Positions 19,308 through 32,363 of a stretch of 64,000 bases of DNA are shown here, piece after piece. The stretch comes from Apostichopus japonicus (Eukaryota > Echinodermata > Holothuroidea > Aspidochirotida > Stichopodidae), in NCBI RefSeq assembly GCF_037975245.1, contig NC_092580.1, positions 32,763,001 through 32,827,000 of the forward strand, in the 5' to 3' direction. The position numbers were made by a program, and so were the translations under genes. The notes beneath the pieces were generated by a model, which saw only the letters and a program-made list of their open reading frames with translations, was not told the origin of the DNA and did no database searches. The number at the start of each line of letters is the position of its first letter. Within the stretch, counting starts at the first letter, position 1.

Positions 19308-21740
19308 GCCAAGAGGGTTTGGGTTTGAAGCTTTTTTTTCACTAAATACAGGCAGAAAACTCAGAAATGTTTGTTAACGTCCATTTGGTATGCAGGGATG
19401 GTTCCAGGACTTCTCCGACACGGGAGCTAAGGTCCCGACAGGGAGGCTAAGGTCCCCGGAAACAATTGTGTGCACGTTGTAATATTAAATGTATACATAT
19501 ATATCTCTATATATATATACGTATGTATATACTTAAATCACATACATATATATGTATATATACTTACACATACAAATACATATATATGTATATAAAAATC
19601 TAATATTGCCGAAGCGCGCGGTAATTTGTGGTGCCTTTTTTGGTATATGAGAGAAGTTTGAAGCCCGTATGTCGGTGCGGCTGACACCTGTCGGGGACTG
19701 ATTTTCCTACATTTATCTTTATCATAGAATAATCATTATGATGATAAGAAATACACAATAATATATTTTTTTTCTTCATTGCTCCCTGACGAAATCATAA
19801 TTTCCCCTACCGGGGGGCTAGATCTCCCCGACGGGGGGAAGGGGACTGTTACCCCGCTTCCCCTCCCCCTCTGGGGCCACCCTGTCGGTATATAAAGGTG
19901 CGTATGTACAGTGGCGGAACTAGAGAATTTTCACAGCTAGGGGACGGCAAAGGAGCTTTTGATCGTTGATATGAGAAGAATACATTTCCGCGTTTTCGAC
20001 CGGGATTTAGTGAAATAAATTCTTCTACCCCCGCCCCTTCTTGGCGAATTACAGCTGAAATGCACCTAAAACACTTTTTCACCCTCCCTTGACAAATCAT
20101 CTAGTTTCGCCATTGTAAAAAAAAACATTTCCGCGTTTTCGACCTGCATTAAGTAAAAAAAACAAAATCACCCCCTCCCGCACCCCCTCCTGACGCATAT
20201 TGGCTGAAATGCGCTCAGAAAACATCTTCACCGTGCCTGCCGTGACAAAATCCTCTAGTTTCGCCATTGTAAAAAAAAACCTTTCCGCGTTTTCGACCTG
20301 TATTTAGTGAAAAAGCATCATCCCACCTCCCCAACCCCTTCCTGGCGCATATTGGCTGAAATGCGCCTGCCAAAGACACTTCTTCTCCGTCCCTTATCAA
20401 ACTCCTCTAGTTCCGCCTTTGATAAAAACATTTCCGCGTTTTCGACCTCCATTTAGTAGGGGGGAAAGGCCTTCCCCCTCCCGCACCCCCTCCTGGCTCA
20501 TATTGGCTGCAATGCGCTCAGAAAACATCTTCACCATGCCTTCCGTGACAAAATCCTCTAGTTTCGCCATTTAAAAAAAATATATTTCCGCGTTTTCGAC
20601 CTGTATGTAGTGAAAAAGCCTCAATCCCACCTCCCCACACATTTGCTGGCGCATATTGGCTGAAATGCGCCGGCCAAAAATTCTTCACTTCACCTTAGCA
20701 AACTTTTCTAGTTCCGCCCATGTTAAAAACATTTCCGCGTTTTCGACCTGCATTTAGTATTAAAAAAAGCCTTCACCCCTCCCTGCCCCTCCTGTTGCAT
20801 ATTGGCTGAAATGCGCTCCAAAAACATCTTCACCGTGCCTTCCGTGACAAAATCATCTAGTTTCGCCATTGTAAAAAAAAAAACATTTCCGCGTTCCGCG
20901 TTTTCGACCGGCTTTAAGTAAAATCAATTCTTCTACCCCCACCCCTTCTTGGCGCATTACAGCTGAAATGCACCTAAGACACTTTTTCACCCTCCCTTGA
21001 CAAATCATCTAATTTCGCCATTGTAAAAAAAAACATTTCCTCGTTTTCGACCTGTATTTAGTGTAAAAGCCTCAACCCATCTCCCCACACCTTAGCTGGC
21101 TCATATTGGCTGAAATGCGCCGGCCAAAAACACTTCATTTCCCTCCCTTGGCAAACTCCTCTAGTTCCGCCTTTGTTAAAAACATTTCCGCGTTTTCTAC
21201 CTGCATTTAGGGAAAAGCCTACAACCCCATCACCTTCCTGGCGCGTATTGACTGAAATGCGCCGAAAACTCTTCACCCTCCCTTGACGAATCCTCTAGTT
21301 TCGCCATTCATTGTGTACAAAAACATTTCCGCGTTTTCGACCTGCATTTAGTAAAAAAAAACCTTAGCCCTTTCCGACCCCTCATGGCGCATATTGGCTG
21401 AAAAGCGCTCAAAAAAACTTCTTCACCCTCACTTGACAAAATAATCTAACTCATCCATTGCAAAGTACGATTTCCGCGTTTTCGACCTCAATTACTGAAA
21501 TAGCTTTAAACCCGCACCCCTTCCTGGCGAATATAGGCTGAAATGCGTCCAAAAGACTGTGTCACCCTCCCTTGACAAATTCCTCTCGTTTCCGCGGTTT
21601 CGACCTTTCTTTCTTGCTATATAGCAAGGTCGATAACGCGGAAGCCGCGGAAACCGTTGATATCGAACCCGGTTTCTCGATTTCCGCGGTTTGCGAGGTT
21701 TCCGCGCTTCCGCGTTATCGACCTGGCCGATCGAGTACGG

Positions 21741-22621
21741 TATGCAGTGTACTTTAAACTTAGACGACGCAGGCTTTATCTGAACATGAAAGTAGGCCTT
21801 CTTTATATATACAAGAAAACGTTGCTGTGGAAATTTGGAATTTGTCCAATACTTAGCTTCCTGTTACGAAGCAATCTCCTGGAAACCCTTCAACGAGTTT
21901 TGTAAGATACTTTAAACATATATTAAACAAGCTGTGATCTTTTCGAGACAGGTTTAAACATGTTTGTACAAGAGATTAACTATAGGAGTTAAACATGAGC
22001 AGCACGGACAGGAAACTGGTTGAAAAGAACAATTTAAGATATTGAAAGATGGATTCTGAACAATGAATATGATGTGAATTTTTCAAATGATGATATTTTG
22101 TAAATGCATTTGGCTGGCAGAGTGAATGATGTTTGTTTTAGGAAATTGAGCTAAAAATCGTCTTTGATTTTCTTTATAACTTTTAAATTATTTATCCACA
22201 CAGGGAAAACAATTTGTCTACAAAAAAAAGGGGGGGGGGGAGCATTTGGATGAAATTTGAAATACAGAAAACATGGATAGTTAAGCAAACATTCCATCTA
22301 TATCATACTTCGAGGATAAATCAGCAAGAAGATAAATAAAATGGAGGATAAAGCTTTTGAAATACATTTGTTATAATGAAATACCAGACCACTATATTAT
22401 AATACACTTCCCTGAGTAAGACAGGGTTGTAGCCAGTAACAATATAGCTTCTACACTTAATCAATCCGGGATAAGATATTGAAACAACTTGAAGTTAACA
22501 CAACTTTATATCCTGATGTTAATATGAAATATTTCTTTCGCTATTGAACAAACACATTCTGGGGAAAATCTGTCTCATTTATATCGAAGCTCAAGTCCAA
22601 GCAGTATCTCTGTCTGTGTTA

Positions 22622-22652
<31 letters not shown>

Positions 22653-23154
22653 CAGGCTGGGCATATTACGTTGTCTGTGTCTGCATAATTTGCATTTGCA
22701 TAATCTGCATTTGCATATCTTTTTAATTGGCAGCATTCGCATTTGCATAATTCGAACTTGCACTTGCCCTGGCAATTTCATAATTTGTAGTTTTATGCCT
22801 ATTCATGGTGTTTTCAGTTCATTGCAATCTTCGTAATAAGTACAAGCGATAAGCGATCATTTATTTCAGTAATGTAATGGCTTCCAGGTAGCTGACAGTC
22901 GTTTTTATCACCCGATCCATCTTAATTTAACCGAGGGAAATTCCAACAACAAAGGACAATCACAGCTTATATTTGTTTGTCATTTGATATGATGTACCGG
23001 TATATGATATACGAGTGGCGCCTTGTTTGACTAAATCAAACTTCTACCTTGAAAGACGACATAAAACTGAACGCAAACCATTGTTCCAATTGAAGGTGAA
23101 TCCATGGTCATCGATTTAGACCGATTACTCGATTTTTGTTCCACTAATAACTGC
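21741..23154. other. Intergenic, no gene seen
   Basis: A+T-rich sequence. A (GT)n microsatellite lies at about 22625-22652, followed by short repeats of TTTGCATAAT near 22686-22760. An in-frame ORF across the GT run is an artefact. No splice-flanked exon was recognised. Confidence 0.5.
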
Positions 23155-23162
23155 ACTTAGCA

Positions 23163-23533
23163 CAGTGGCGTAGGAAGGTACTTTTGAGTGGGGGGGGGGC
23201 TGAAGACTGATGGCCCACCTGGGGAGGGGCTAAGGGGAGGGGTGTCCCCTTCCCCTTTGGATTTTTTTGCATTTCCAGGTGGCCTCAGATGCAATTTGGT
23301 GCAATATAGCACACTTCAACACCCACTCCATTTTGTAAACTTAATTTTGTATTTTCACCTGGCCTTAGATGCAATTTGGTGCTCCAAATGAAGTTTTTTT
23401 TCTCATTTGGAAATGAAAAAGGGGTTTTCGGACTTGCGAAGCGGGGGGGGGGGGGGCGGAATGATACTTCCGCCCCTCCACATTTTTCACTGGGGGGCTG
23501 GCGACCCCCAGCCCCCCGGTTCCTACGCCCTTG
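23163..23533. mobile_element. Short hAT-like element, perfect TSD
   Basis: 371 bp from CAGTGGCGTAGGAAGG to GGTTCCTACGCCCTTG, with a perfect 8 bp duplication ACTTAGCA (23155-23162 and 23534-23541). It is in inverse orientation to the related copy at 18962-19307 and shares its interior. Confidence 0.87.
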
Positions 23534-24049
23534 ACTTAGCATACCATTCAAACTAACATCATCGTAACTATGACAACGAGGAAAAAATTGCGCAACAGCT
23601 GTGGCAAGAACGTCTGTTGGGGAAATTTATTAATGACGTCAAATTTTTCGTACGTTACTTCGAACATCACATGATCAGTGGTTAGAAGTCACATGATGAT
23701 TCCTCGAAAGGTTCGTTGGTATTGCTAACGATTATGAGTGCCTACTGGAAAACCGGATGTGACGTAGCTCTGGTGGAGTCTCGTAATTAAAATTAGGTTT
23801 AGTGACGACCTCTTTCCTTTAATAATTGACTACCGTAATGGGATGATATTTAAGATGAATAATCATAAAATCCTTAATGGATATAAGTGATCATCACTCC
23901 ACAGTGTGATAATGATTGTTCGGTTGTTGATTTTAATAGATGATAATCTTGGCACGATTGCATCACCGTTTTGGGAGTTTTCTTCAGAGCTAAGCTGGAA
24001 AGTAGATATTTTGACCACATGTGCATATTACAGCCTGAGCGAATCTCTT

Positions 24050-24336
24050 TTCTTTCTTTCTTTTAGATGATTTTGGATGAGATGTATTTGTTTTTATTTT
24101 TCGTATTTTATGTGTAACTGAATGTCACTATGGTAAGGCTAAGCCGATACGTGTGTACAACATTACATTAGTTTTTATGTAGTAATACTATGATAAAACA
24201 TAGATAAAACATATGGTAAGGCTTTAAGGGACCACAAAGTCCCCATGTTGTAACCGCTTTTTAGAGGACTTCCCTCCACATGTATTTATTCATTATCTGT
24301 GGAAAATCAAATAAATCAAATCAAATCAAATCAAAA
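24050..24336 (+). mobile_element. 3' end of a non-LTR retroposon (5'-truncated)
   Basis: Sequence resembling a LINE 3' UTR (GGTAAGGCTTTAAGGGACC, ATGTATTTATTCATTATCTG) ends in a pentanucleotide run (AAATC)n at 24303-24336, a common 3' tail of CR1/RTE-type elements. No coding part remains. The assignment rests on the tail form and is tentative. Confidence 0.45.
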
Positions 24337-24521
24337 ATCGATAACCTCAGTGCTGCCTCGAAATATGCCAGAAAGGACAAAAAAAAATGGTCACCTATGT
24401 TCACACTACAAAGTCACTTTTATGATGGACGTCCACTAATCGATATTTCAGCACAAAACACATTGTGCATGGTACAATTTGTACCTAGATAAATGTCCGG
24501 GAGGCTTTTTGACACTTTTAG

Positions 24522-25358
24522 AAATGTAAGCATGGTAATATTTGACAGCACATAGACTTAGCATGGTGTTGCATACGCACCCGATACACATAGAGAACAC
24601 AGTTACTACTGTAAATCTTAAAGTTAGTCAAAACTGGATCGTGCTATAAATCGGAATAGCATGTGCTATTAGGATTAAAGTAAGAACTGACGATATGTGT
24701 AATTCCAACAAATCCAGTTGTTGTGAATTGTTGGGATTACACATAGGCTATCCTCAGTTCTTATTGTAACCTATAATGTCACATGCTACCGGTACTAATA
24801 GCACATGCTACCGTTTTATCAGATTTGTCAGCACAACCCAGTATTTACTGTGGTACAAAATTTTAAGATTTACAGTAGTTACTGTAATCTCTGTGCGAAT
24901 CGGTTGGCTAACAGTACAAGCAACATCCGGTGTGACGAAAATATATATATTTAGACAACTTCTTTGAAACTGACACATAATCTTCGTGTAAGCTGCTATT
25001 TACATAACCAAGGAAGCGTAAACTCGGTACACGTGATTAGGAAGATCTGTAAAGCACTCACGTATGTTGACGTATATCTACGCGTTTGAATAATGGAATG
25101 TATGAAGCTAAATATTGTGTCAAAGTATTCTGATAATCAATATCCTTTCATTACTGCATAACTGCATAAACTTAAAATGTTCGGATTTACGAATGCTTGG
25201 TCATGTTCGTTTGATGTAGGTTACGTTGGTTTTGTTTCAAAAGTGATGCTTACATTCATGTCGCGAATTCTTACTGCATGATAATAATAAACAAGGGGTT
25301 CCACGTCAAGAGTAAATTCATTAAAATCATAAAAAAGAACTTGCTAACCAATCAGTAC
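24522..25358. repeat. ~840 bp dispersed repeat, copy A (palindromic core)
   Basis: About 837 bp that recurs at 42562-43416 in the same orientation with small differences throughout. The core is self-complementary: AGTAAGAACTGACG..TATGTGTAATTCCAACAA pairs with TTGTTGGGATTACACATA..TCCTCAGTTCTTA, and the outer arms ACTACTGTAAATCTTAA and TTAAGATTTACAGTAGT are also inverted. This suggests a non-autonomous element with long imperfect inverted repeats. Open frames inside are not convincing. Confidence 0.78.
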
Positions 25359-28300
25359 GTCACCATGCTTATATTGTACCAGCTTTTATTAGTTGACAAT
25401 GCTCTGACGTCACGCCTGTGATAATGTGATAGTTATTACTATCTGAGAAAATAAATGTTTAACTTAAATTGATTAAATATGATATGTATTGCATGATCTT
25501 TGACGTATACCGTAGCTATACAGTATAATCTATAGCCTAAGAATCTTTTGTTTATAGTATCATATTCGATAAGAGATTAAATGATTAATGTTAAATGTGA
25601 ATTTCTGTTAGGTAGTGAGGTTGCTGCTGTGCATTGTGTGTGTGTGCGTGTATGCGAGCTTGTGTGTGCGTGGCACGGGGAGGGTGTTCTATTTTCGAGG
25701 GGTGGCAAAAATTTCGCGGGACAGTGGGTATGGGACTTTGATTTGCTTGAGTGAACTGCTGAACATTTTCAAAATTTCCCGACGTATAATTAATCCTATA
25801 GCGAACTTACACATTGAAGGTAAATATAAGTGCATGAGTTGACTTGTCATGATACATATTTCTTCTGGAATGTTTGTCAACAAAAGGGCACTTACAGTTT
25901 ACCAAAAATAAAACATAGGGATACCTTTAGAATATTACAAACATGGAAAGAGAGTACATTCATTTCCATTAAAAAACAGGGTAACTTTTAATTAAGGAAC
26001 AATGTGCACTGTGGGGGCATCCCTGTGTCCCCATTCTGCCCCTGCCCTTGATTCTCTCGTCCTCTCACCCACCCTGACCCCTATATATACACAGAAATAT
26101 CTCTTCCAATAACCGGGCTTGACTTGATACTACAATTGTTTCTCATAATACTCTGTATTGTTTATAGCTGCGTCCACTTACATAATTCGATCGCCCCCTC
26201 CCCCACTTCCTCATTCAGAGATAGTTGCGTGGGAATAATGTCATCCGGTAAATGTAGTTCAAATTGGTAACTTTGGCTATTATTATTCATCGGGAAAATT
26301 CCAAACGCTATTGCACAACATATTGTCAACAACAAGTGTATTTAAATATCCAGTTGTAGCTTATAATGGTCATTATACAGTTGCTGTTTCAACCTACGAC
26401 TATCTTAGTAAGTATATTACATTTTCCTCTTGTTTTGATTTCGTTACTATGTTGACACTATTTATCAATAAAAAGAATAATAATTACGCGCCGGCAAAAA
26501 TATGATTAAGATTGTACTGAACCGTTACAACGGTGAACATTAAAACACTTAAATATACAATGGAAAATTCACATAATGTAATCATATATATAAAAACCTT
26601 TTTTATCGGCCAAAATATTTACACGGAATGATAAAATATGTAAATATTATCCATAATAATGGATAATTGATTATTGGTTGTTATCATAGTTAACTTAGTT
26701 TTAATATTAGCTTCTAATTCAATTAAAATTGTAAATATGACTCGAATATAAGCAGTTTTGTACACGACATGTTCAGTATAATTATGTACAGCTTTTAGAA
26801 AAACATGGACGTTGGACAAGCAAATAAGCATATGAGTCTGTCTTAGCTTGGACGTTTCATTTGTAACATTTACAAAACACATCCGTATCAGTTGCTTTCA
26901 CGTTTATCAGCTTATAAAACTCTATATACCATTAATTATCCATACCGATGTTTGTTTTCAAACTTAAAATGTTTATTGTAATTTTATACTATTCACGACA
27001 TTATTTTGAAAACGATGTTAAGAAAAATGTAGAACTCACAATTCAGACAGCCATTTAATGCAAAGTCATCATGATCTGTCGGCACACTGCTAGTTAACCT
27101 AATCTCAAATTATTTTTCTAAAACGATGTACATTTTTAAGTAAAAATTCATTAAAATACAATGAACATCGTCTAGCCCCCATTCCCTCCCACACCCACCA
27201 CCACCACTCGCTCCAACGAACCAGAGCAGTCAAGTGAATTTTTTTTTTTAATTAAAATTGTTAAAAATACATTAAGACATAAGTAAAGCTTGGCTATACT
27301 GCATGCTAATGGCGAGACACCTGTTTGCCACCGATAGTGAAAGCATTACTGTTGTGAAATTTCGAAAATAATACATTGAAGACATATTCTTAAACTAATT
27401 CTTTTCACTAGATTTTAAAGAAAAAGAAATTTTTAGATAACGTAAGTAAGATTAAGTAACAAACATTTAATTATATATATCTAAATCGCGGGTACCACTT
27501 CTTTACAAAGTTGTGCCAACCCATAGGAGTACATATAGGGATGTTATACTCACAGGTAGGACCATGGTGCACCCCTCTGGTGCTTTCAATAGTATAACGG
27601 TCAGTTTTGTATGGTAAAATTCGAACATGAAATACCGGTAGTTTTTTTTTTGGGGGGGGGAGGGAAGGGGGTTTAGTTAAGCTAACTATTACGTCATTTG
27701 TATGAACATATTATAGTAATATATATTATTGCTTATATAGAGTTTTAGTCTTTGCTCTTTCTAACTTTGTTAACTAGAATGTTTTCAATCGATTAGCAAA
27801 GAGCATATCCATCTATAATATTAATATAGTAGTGTAACATTCTCGTTTGAAAGAGCCAAAGTTTATTGTATTTTCGAAAACACTAAAACAATTCCCCAAA
27901 TGGTGGGCAATTGGGTCAATTTCTAGTAAGAATTTGTCAAAAAATTAAACTTATATTTTGCTGAAATAATTCATTTTTAGGATTTGAATAAACAACTGAA
28001 TTTGAACGATGCTTTAGTTCTCAATTCTTGTAAAATCTTTTTATACAATTTTTAGATCTGCAATGATTTGTTTAACTATGATTATTTTATTCTTCTATCA
28101 TGTTTGTCTATACTTTCAGTTTAATGATAATGTTTTACATTCCTATTAATAAATAAGTATTTTATATATTAATAATGGATTTTAATCAACTTCCAGTTCA
28201 AAACAAACATGAGATCTTGTAAGATCTTGTAAGATCTTCAAGTAAGCGAGAAAACAAAAATTGTTTTAGAGGTTGCTGAAAAAATGTAAAGACAATAACT

Positions 28301-29986
28301 AAAGTTTCGGCTTTCCTTTGTACTGCCAACCCTCTTATGTTTAGCGGTAAAAACATTTCTTGTTTTAATTGAAAATCAAGCAAGTACACAGAGAGCTGTA
28401 GATCGTCTAATTAAAAACAGTTTTATGTTTCACGTGTTTACTAATTATGATTTTTTATTATTATTATTATTTTCTTTGCCCTTTGCAACCCCTTTTGTGT
28501 AGTTTTTCGGTTAATTTAATTTTCGGCTTCAGGTGATATTTTTGTGTACAATATATAAAGTACCAAATTAATTAAATATCTCATATTGTTTAACATATCA
28601 AATATTTATAGAAAAAAATTAATATACGTGTCTATAATTGATTTCCATATAATGGACTAATTATGTTTCCGTTAATTTCAAAATTAGGGGATAAACTACA
28701 TAGAGGCCTTACCATACAATAACATATTACGTTACATTTCTAACTATATGTAGTATCTATATATGTAAACCGTTTGTTTGTCTAATAAAACAAACATAAA
28801 ACATTGCTCTACTGGCACCGACGTAGCTAACAACGAAAAGGTTAAACGAACTTGGTTTTATAAATAGCATATCGTATATCATATTGTGCATAGATACCGA
28901 AGACCTATATCACATTGTGCATATATGGATCTAATATTACAACTTGGGGAGAATTCCAAACGGAACTACACTTCTTCGCTCAAGTAGCCTATGTTGATTG
29001 TACTCAGTTGTCATTCATTGCGTAATGGGGGGGAATTACGTGATAAATGCACGGTGTTGCTGAATGTAAATTCAAGTTGTAGACTTAGTGTGTCAGTATA
29101 ACACGACAGCATAGCTAAAATATGATCATATTTTGCTACGTACAACGTAACAATTCTACAATTATCGTATAACTTGTCAACTCGACAAAATTAAAATTAT
29201 TTTTGTTTCTTAGACTATACAGTCCAGTCACTTTAAACGATGAACCTCACTTTGTTAAAGGATAATTTCTCACAAATTAAAGTTCGTCAGTATAGAGAAA
29301 TACAACATGGAGCTGATAATAGTGAGATTTAATGGTCTACAATATACTTTCTGTCCCTATTGTTATCCTTTAAATAAATAATCGGCTATTTAGTTACAAA
29401 CCTCGGATTGTTCGGCGTTTCCGTGGTTCCTTGTGTTAGATTTCTTTATGGTGTGTTCATGTATACCTTATCGATACATCGAGTATCCGGTACCAAAGGA
29501 TTCCATCAATTTCAATGATTCACTTTGCAATGTTATTTTCTTTCTTTTTTTACTTCATATTCTGGTATTTACTTTGTGTTCGCTATACGTGTTCTGTATT
29601 ATCTATCAGATCTTTGACATTAGCCTATGTTCGAAATTTCACACATATTATATTGGTATGGATCTAATATTAAAGTAAGGGGAATTCCAAACGGTCAAAA
29701 ATATAACTCATATATAGTTATCAGTTAAACAAAGAGTGTGGTGATGCAATTATCTTTTTGAATACAAAGATCATTTTACCAATGAATGACGTAAGATTAT
29801 TTCACGAAATGTCACTTTTTTTTATATAGGCCTATGATGAGTGATCATGGAAGCTGTATTGGGTAGTAAGTTCGGTCACAATAACTTTTAGCTCAATCAC
29901 GTCATTAATTACAAATGATTGGGTACTCCTTAGTCTATTAATGAAAGATATGTGTATAAAAACGGTATAGTGCCTGACGTATATAT
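25359..29986. other. 4.6 kb gene-poor A+T-rich stretch
   Basis: No exon, RNA gene or complete transposon recognised. There are GTGTGTGCGTG-rich sequence at about 25634-25670, a G-run at about 27650, and an imperfect inverted repeat around CTTTGCTCTTTCT near 27750-27860. The phrase GGGAAAATTCCAAACG (about 26291) and related GGAATTCCAAACGG words (about 28951 and 29682) may be relics of one old repeat. Open frames such as 29433-29678 are hydrophobic A+T-rich noise. Confidence 0.5.
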
Positions 29987-31155
29987 GGTTGGCCACAATG
30001 GACAAAATTCGGGAATTCATACACTAAGACATAGGCCTATATTCAAATTAATTCTTGCATTAAATCAATTTAATATCAGCATAGGATATTCGATTTAATG
30101 CTGACATAAATTCGATTTAAAGCTGATCTATTCGACCAATGAGCATGCAGGAATATATGTCTGCATATAATCACTTTCGACGACAATTCAACAGCCAATC
30201 CCCGGTCTTGTTAGAAATGGATCACGGCGCTGGTTATAAAATGCAGATTGTCACCAGTTACTCAGCATCAAGGGCGTAGGAACCGGGGGGGGGGGGGCTG
30301 GGGGGGGGGGCGCCAGCCCCCCAGTGAAAAATGTGGAGGGGCGGAAGTATCATTCCGCCCCCCCGGTTCGCAAGTCACCCCTTTTTCATTTCCAAATGAG
30401 AAAAAAATCTCATTTGGAGCACCAAATTGCATCTGAGGCCACCTGGAAATGCAAAAAATTCCAAAGGGGAGGGGCACACCCCCTCCCCTTAGACCCCTCC
30501 CCCAGGCCGGCCATCAGTCTTCAGCCCCCCCACTCAAAAGTACCTTCCTACGCCACTGTGAAAAACACATTGCAAATTATTTTCCTTTTAGTAGGTGCCC
30601 AAAAAATTCTCAGCATATTGCTAGAATTTTCACCAAAAAAAATTGGTTGGGGGGGGCTGCAGTCCCCAGCCCCCCCGCCTCCTACGCCTATGTGAGCTAG
30701 CCGCCTACATCTATGATAAGAAAGCGTCTAACGTTAGGCCTGAGCTTGTTGTAGTATAGTTTGCCTTTATCTAGGCTATATATAGTATGATTATCCCGCC
30801 TGTTAGTGTAGAGTATCTAACAAGAGCGGTGATTGGCTAATACTGAATTATTGTCGGACGTGGCTGAATTGTTGTCGGAAGTGATTATATGTAGACATAA
30901 TATTCCTGCATTCTCATTGGTCGAATATATGTCAGCATTAAATCGAATATATGCTGACATTAAATCTAATATATGCTAGCATTAAATCGAATATATATCA
31001 GCTTAAAATCGACTATATGCCCTCATGAAATCCATTTTATGCCTGAATTAATTTGAATATATGCCATAAATGGAATTTATGTCAGCATAAAAAAATATAA
31101 ATAAAAAATTAATGTCAGCATAAAAAATCACGAATTTTTTCCACTGTGGCCAACC
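29987..31155. mobile_element. Foldback-type element with inverted GGTTGGCCACA ends
   Basis: The left end GGTTGGCCACAATGGA at 29987 and the right end CCACTGTGGCCAACC finishing at 31155 are inverted. Both arms contain degenerate tandem copies of a ~22 bp word (AATCGAATATATGCTGACATT and relatives): about 30050-30130 on the left and 30940-31125 on the right in opposite orientation. CCAATGAGCATGCAGGAATATATGTCTGCATATAATCA on the left pairs with a matching stretch near 30890-30925. No target duplication is clear. A hAT-like element (about 30269-30690) sits in the loop. No coding sequence. Confidence 0.65.
30269..30690. mobile_element. hAT-like element(s) in the foldback loop
   Basis: It starts CAAGGGCGTAGGAACC and contains the second-subfamily interior (CACCAAATTGCATCTGAGGC, CTTCCTACGCCACTG at about 30543-30558). 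It then continues to a second end-like sequence CCTCCTACGCCTATG at 30690. No matching 8 bp duplication was found for either right end, so it may be two fused copies or a rearranged one. Confidence 0.55.
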
Positions 31156-31309
31156 GTAAACGTTTCGATCCTAGCTTGTCCATCTTCAGAGGAAGACGAA
31201 AGCGAAGAAAGAAAAGGGACACAAGTAACTTAGACGGACGGACAAGTTAATTGAACATTGAACACTGAATAGAGTTGAAATATAAAATCTGTCTCAAGCA
31301 GTTTGGTGA

Positions 31310-31620
31310 CAATTACTCACTCTCCACCCATCTCTATGCACCCCTCCCTCTCTGCACCTCTCTCCACCCACATATCTTTCTGCACCTCTCTCTATCTCTG
31401 CAACTCTCTCTGCACCTCTCTCCACGCACCTCTCTCCTGCACCTCTCTGCACCTCCTTCTCTCTCCACCTCTCTGCACCCATCTCTCCATCTCTCCATCT
31501 CTGCACCTCTCTGCACCTCTCTGCACCTCTCTGCACCTCTCTTCACGCCTCTCTCCATGCACCTCTCTCCTGCACCTCTCTCTCTCTATCTCTCGGCACC
31601 TCACCGTCTCTCTAGCATGA
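31310..31620. repeat. (CTCTCTGCAC) simple repeat
   Basis: About 300 bp of CTCTCTGCACCT-type repeats. It gives long open frames in several frames on both strands, all of low complexity. None looks like a gene. Confidence 0.9.
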
Positions 31621-31789
31621 ATCCTGTACAAAGTACTCTTCCCATCCCAAACCGCTTGTAAACCGCATAGGAAAGTTGTGTCTCCGGGATACGGTGCACA
31701 TTTCCACCAGCTGCAAGTGCAAGGGATTATGATTTGCAACAAACATATCAAATTTGATGATAAACTTAACTTCACATCATCACATTGAC

Positions 31790-32180
31790 GATATGTGTGC
31801 AGGAAGGTTTCTCAAGAAGTCGGTATTCTGAACCGTCTGAGATTTCAACTGTCAAAAAGAACTTTCCCTTCTACAGATAATAACACCATTATCTTACCTT
31901 ATTTATGTCACTGTAATTCTGACTGGGCCAACAACTCTCCTACTCGACTGCAGAGACTTCATGTTTTTCAAAATATGGCAGTTGGTTACATTTCAAAGGA
32001 CTCTCTTTCTTAGAGTTATCCCCTTTTCGTCAAACACAACACCATCAATCTTTATCAACAAATACAAAACGGCCACCTTGATGTTCTAATTTTGTGATGG
32101 GGTTATACCTACTAACTGTTTCAACCTATCTTTTTTTCAACCGTCCGCCGCACACAACCACAACACAATATTCAACAAAT
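31790..32180 (+). pseudogene. Decayed LINE reverse-transcriptase C-terminal fragment
   Basis: The translated stretch around 31795-32010 contains VGILNRLRFQLSK, LPYLCHCNSDWAN and PTRLQRLHVFQ. This resembles the region after the catalytic core of jockey/Rex-like non-LTR reverse transcriptases (usually K-L-P, then Y-P-L-x-Y-C-N-x-x-W, then L-Q-x-x-Q-x-R-A). Downstream, about 32040-32180 in other frames, are further LINE-like words (a stretch translating as IYQ..KTATLMF and HNHNT). A stop at 32012 and frame changes show it is dead, and no 5' part remains here. Confidence 0.6.
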
Positions 32181-32363
32181 CTCTCAGCATTCCTGTAAAT
32201 CGTTTGAAATCCATGCAGTATTGTATCTGTTTCAAAGGTCCTAAGGTCTGCAACTCTATGTGCAATAATTAAGTCGTCCATAGACTCATGTTGAAACAAT
32301 TCAACAATGGAAGAATGATGTGTATAATGCTAGCTTCCTGATTCAAGTTGATGAACGATGAAG

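Larger units (their letters stand above)
16555..21728. mobile_element. TU-like foldback transposon, 5.2 kb, with long inverted tandem arrays
   Basis: The two ends are inverted copies: GGCCAGGTCGATAACGCGG at 16555 and CCGCGTTATCGACCTGGCC ending at 21728. Both are flanked by GATCGAGTAC (16545-16554 and 21729-21738; the identity extends two more bases, so the duplication is 10-12 bp). Inside each end is a shorter palindrome around GGGTTCGATATCAACGG. The left arm (about 16770-19385) is a direct array of ~145 bp units marked by AGGTCGAAAACGCGGAAATG and TTTCAGCCAATATGCGCC. The right arm (about 19900-21590) has about 11 units in the opposite orientation. A ~0.5 kb centre is TA-rich. No transposase is visible. 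Sea urchin TU elements share the plan of long inverted repeats built from tandem units. Two other elements are nested in the left arm. Confidence 0.82.

Noticed and set aside
17973-21276. Many short ORFs with FSLNAGRKRGNVF-like words on both strands
   Set aside because: They are reading frames of the foldback repeat units, recur with the repeat and are broken by indels between units.
31275-31775. Open frames of up to 128 codons on both strands
   Set aside because: Artefacts of the CTCTCTGCACCT repeat. The repetitive translation shows no domain.
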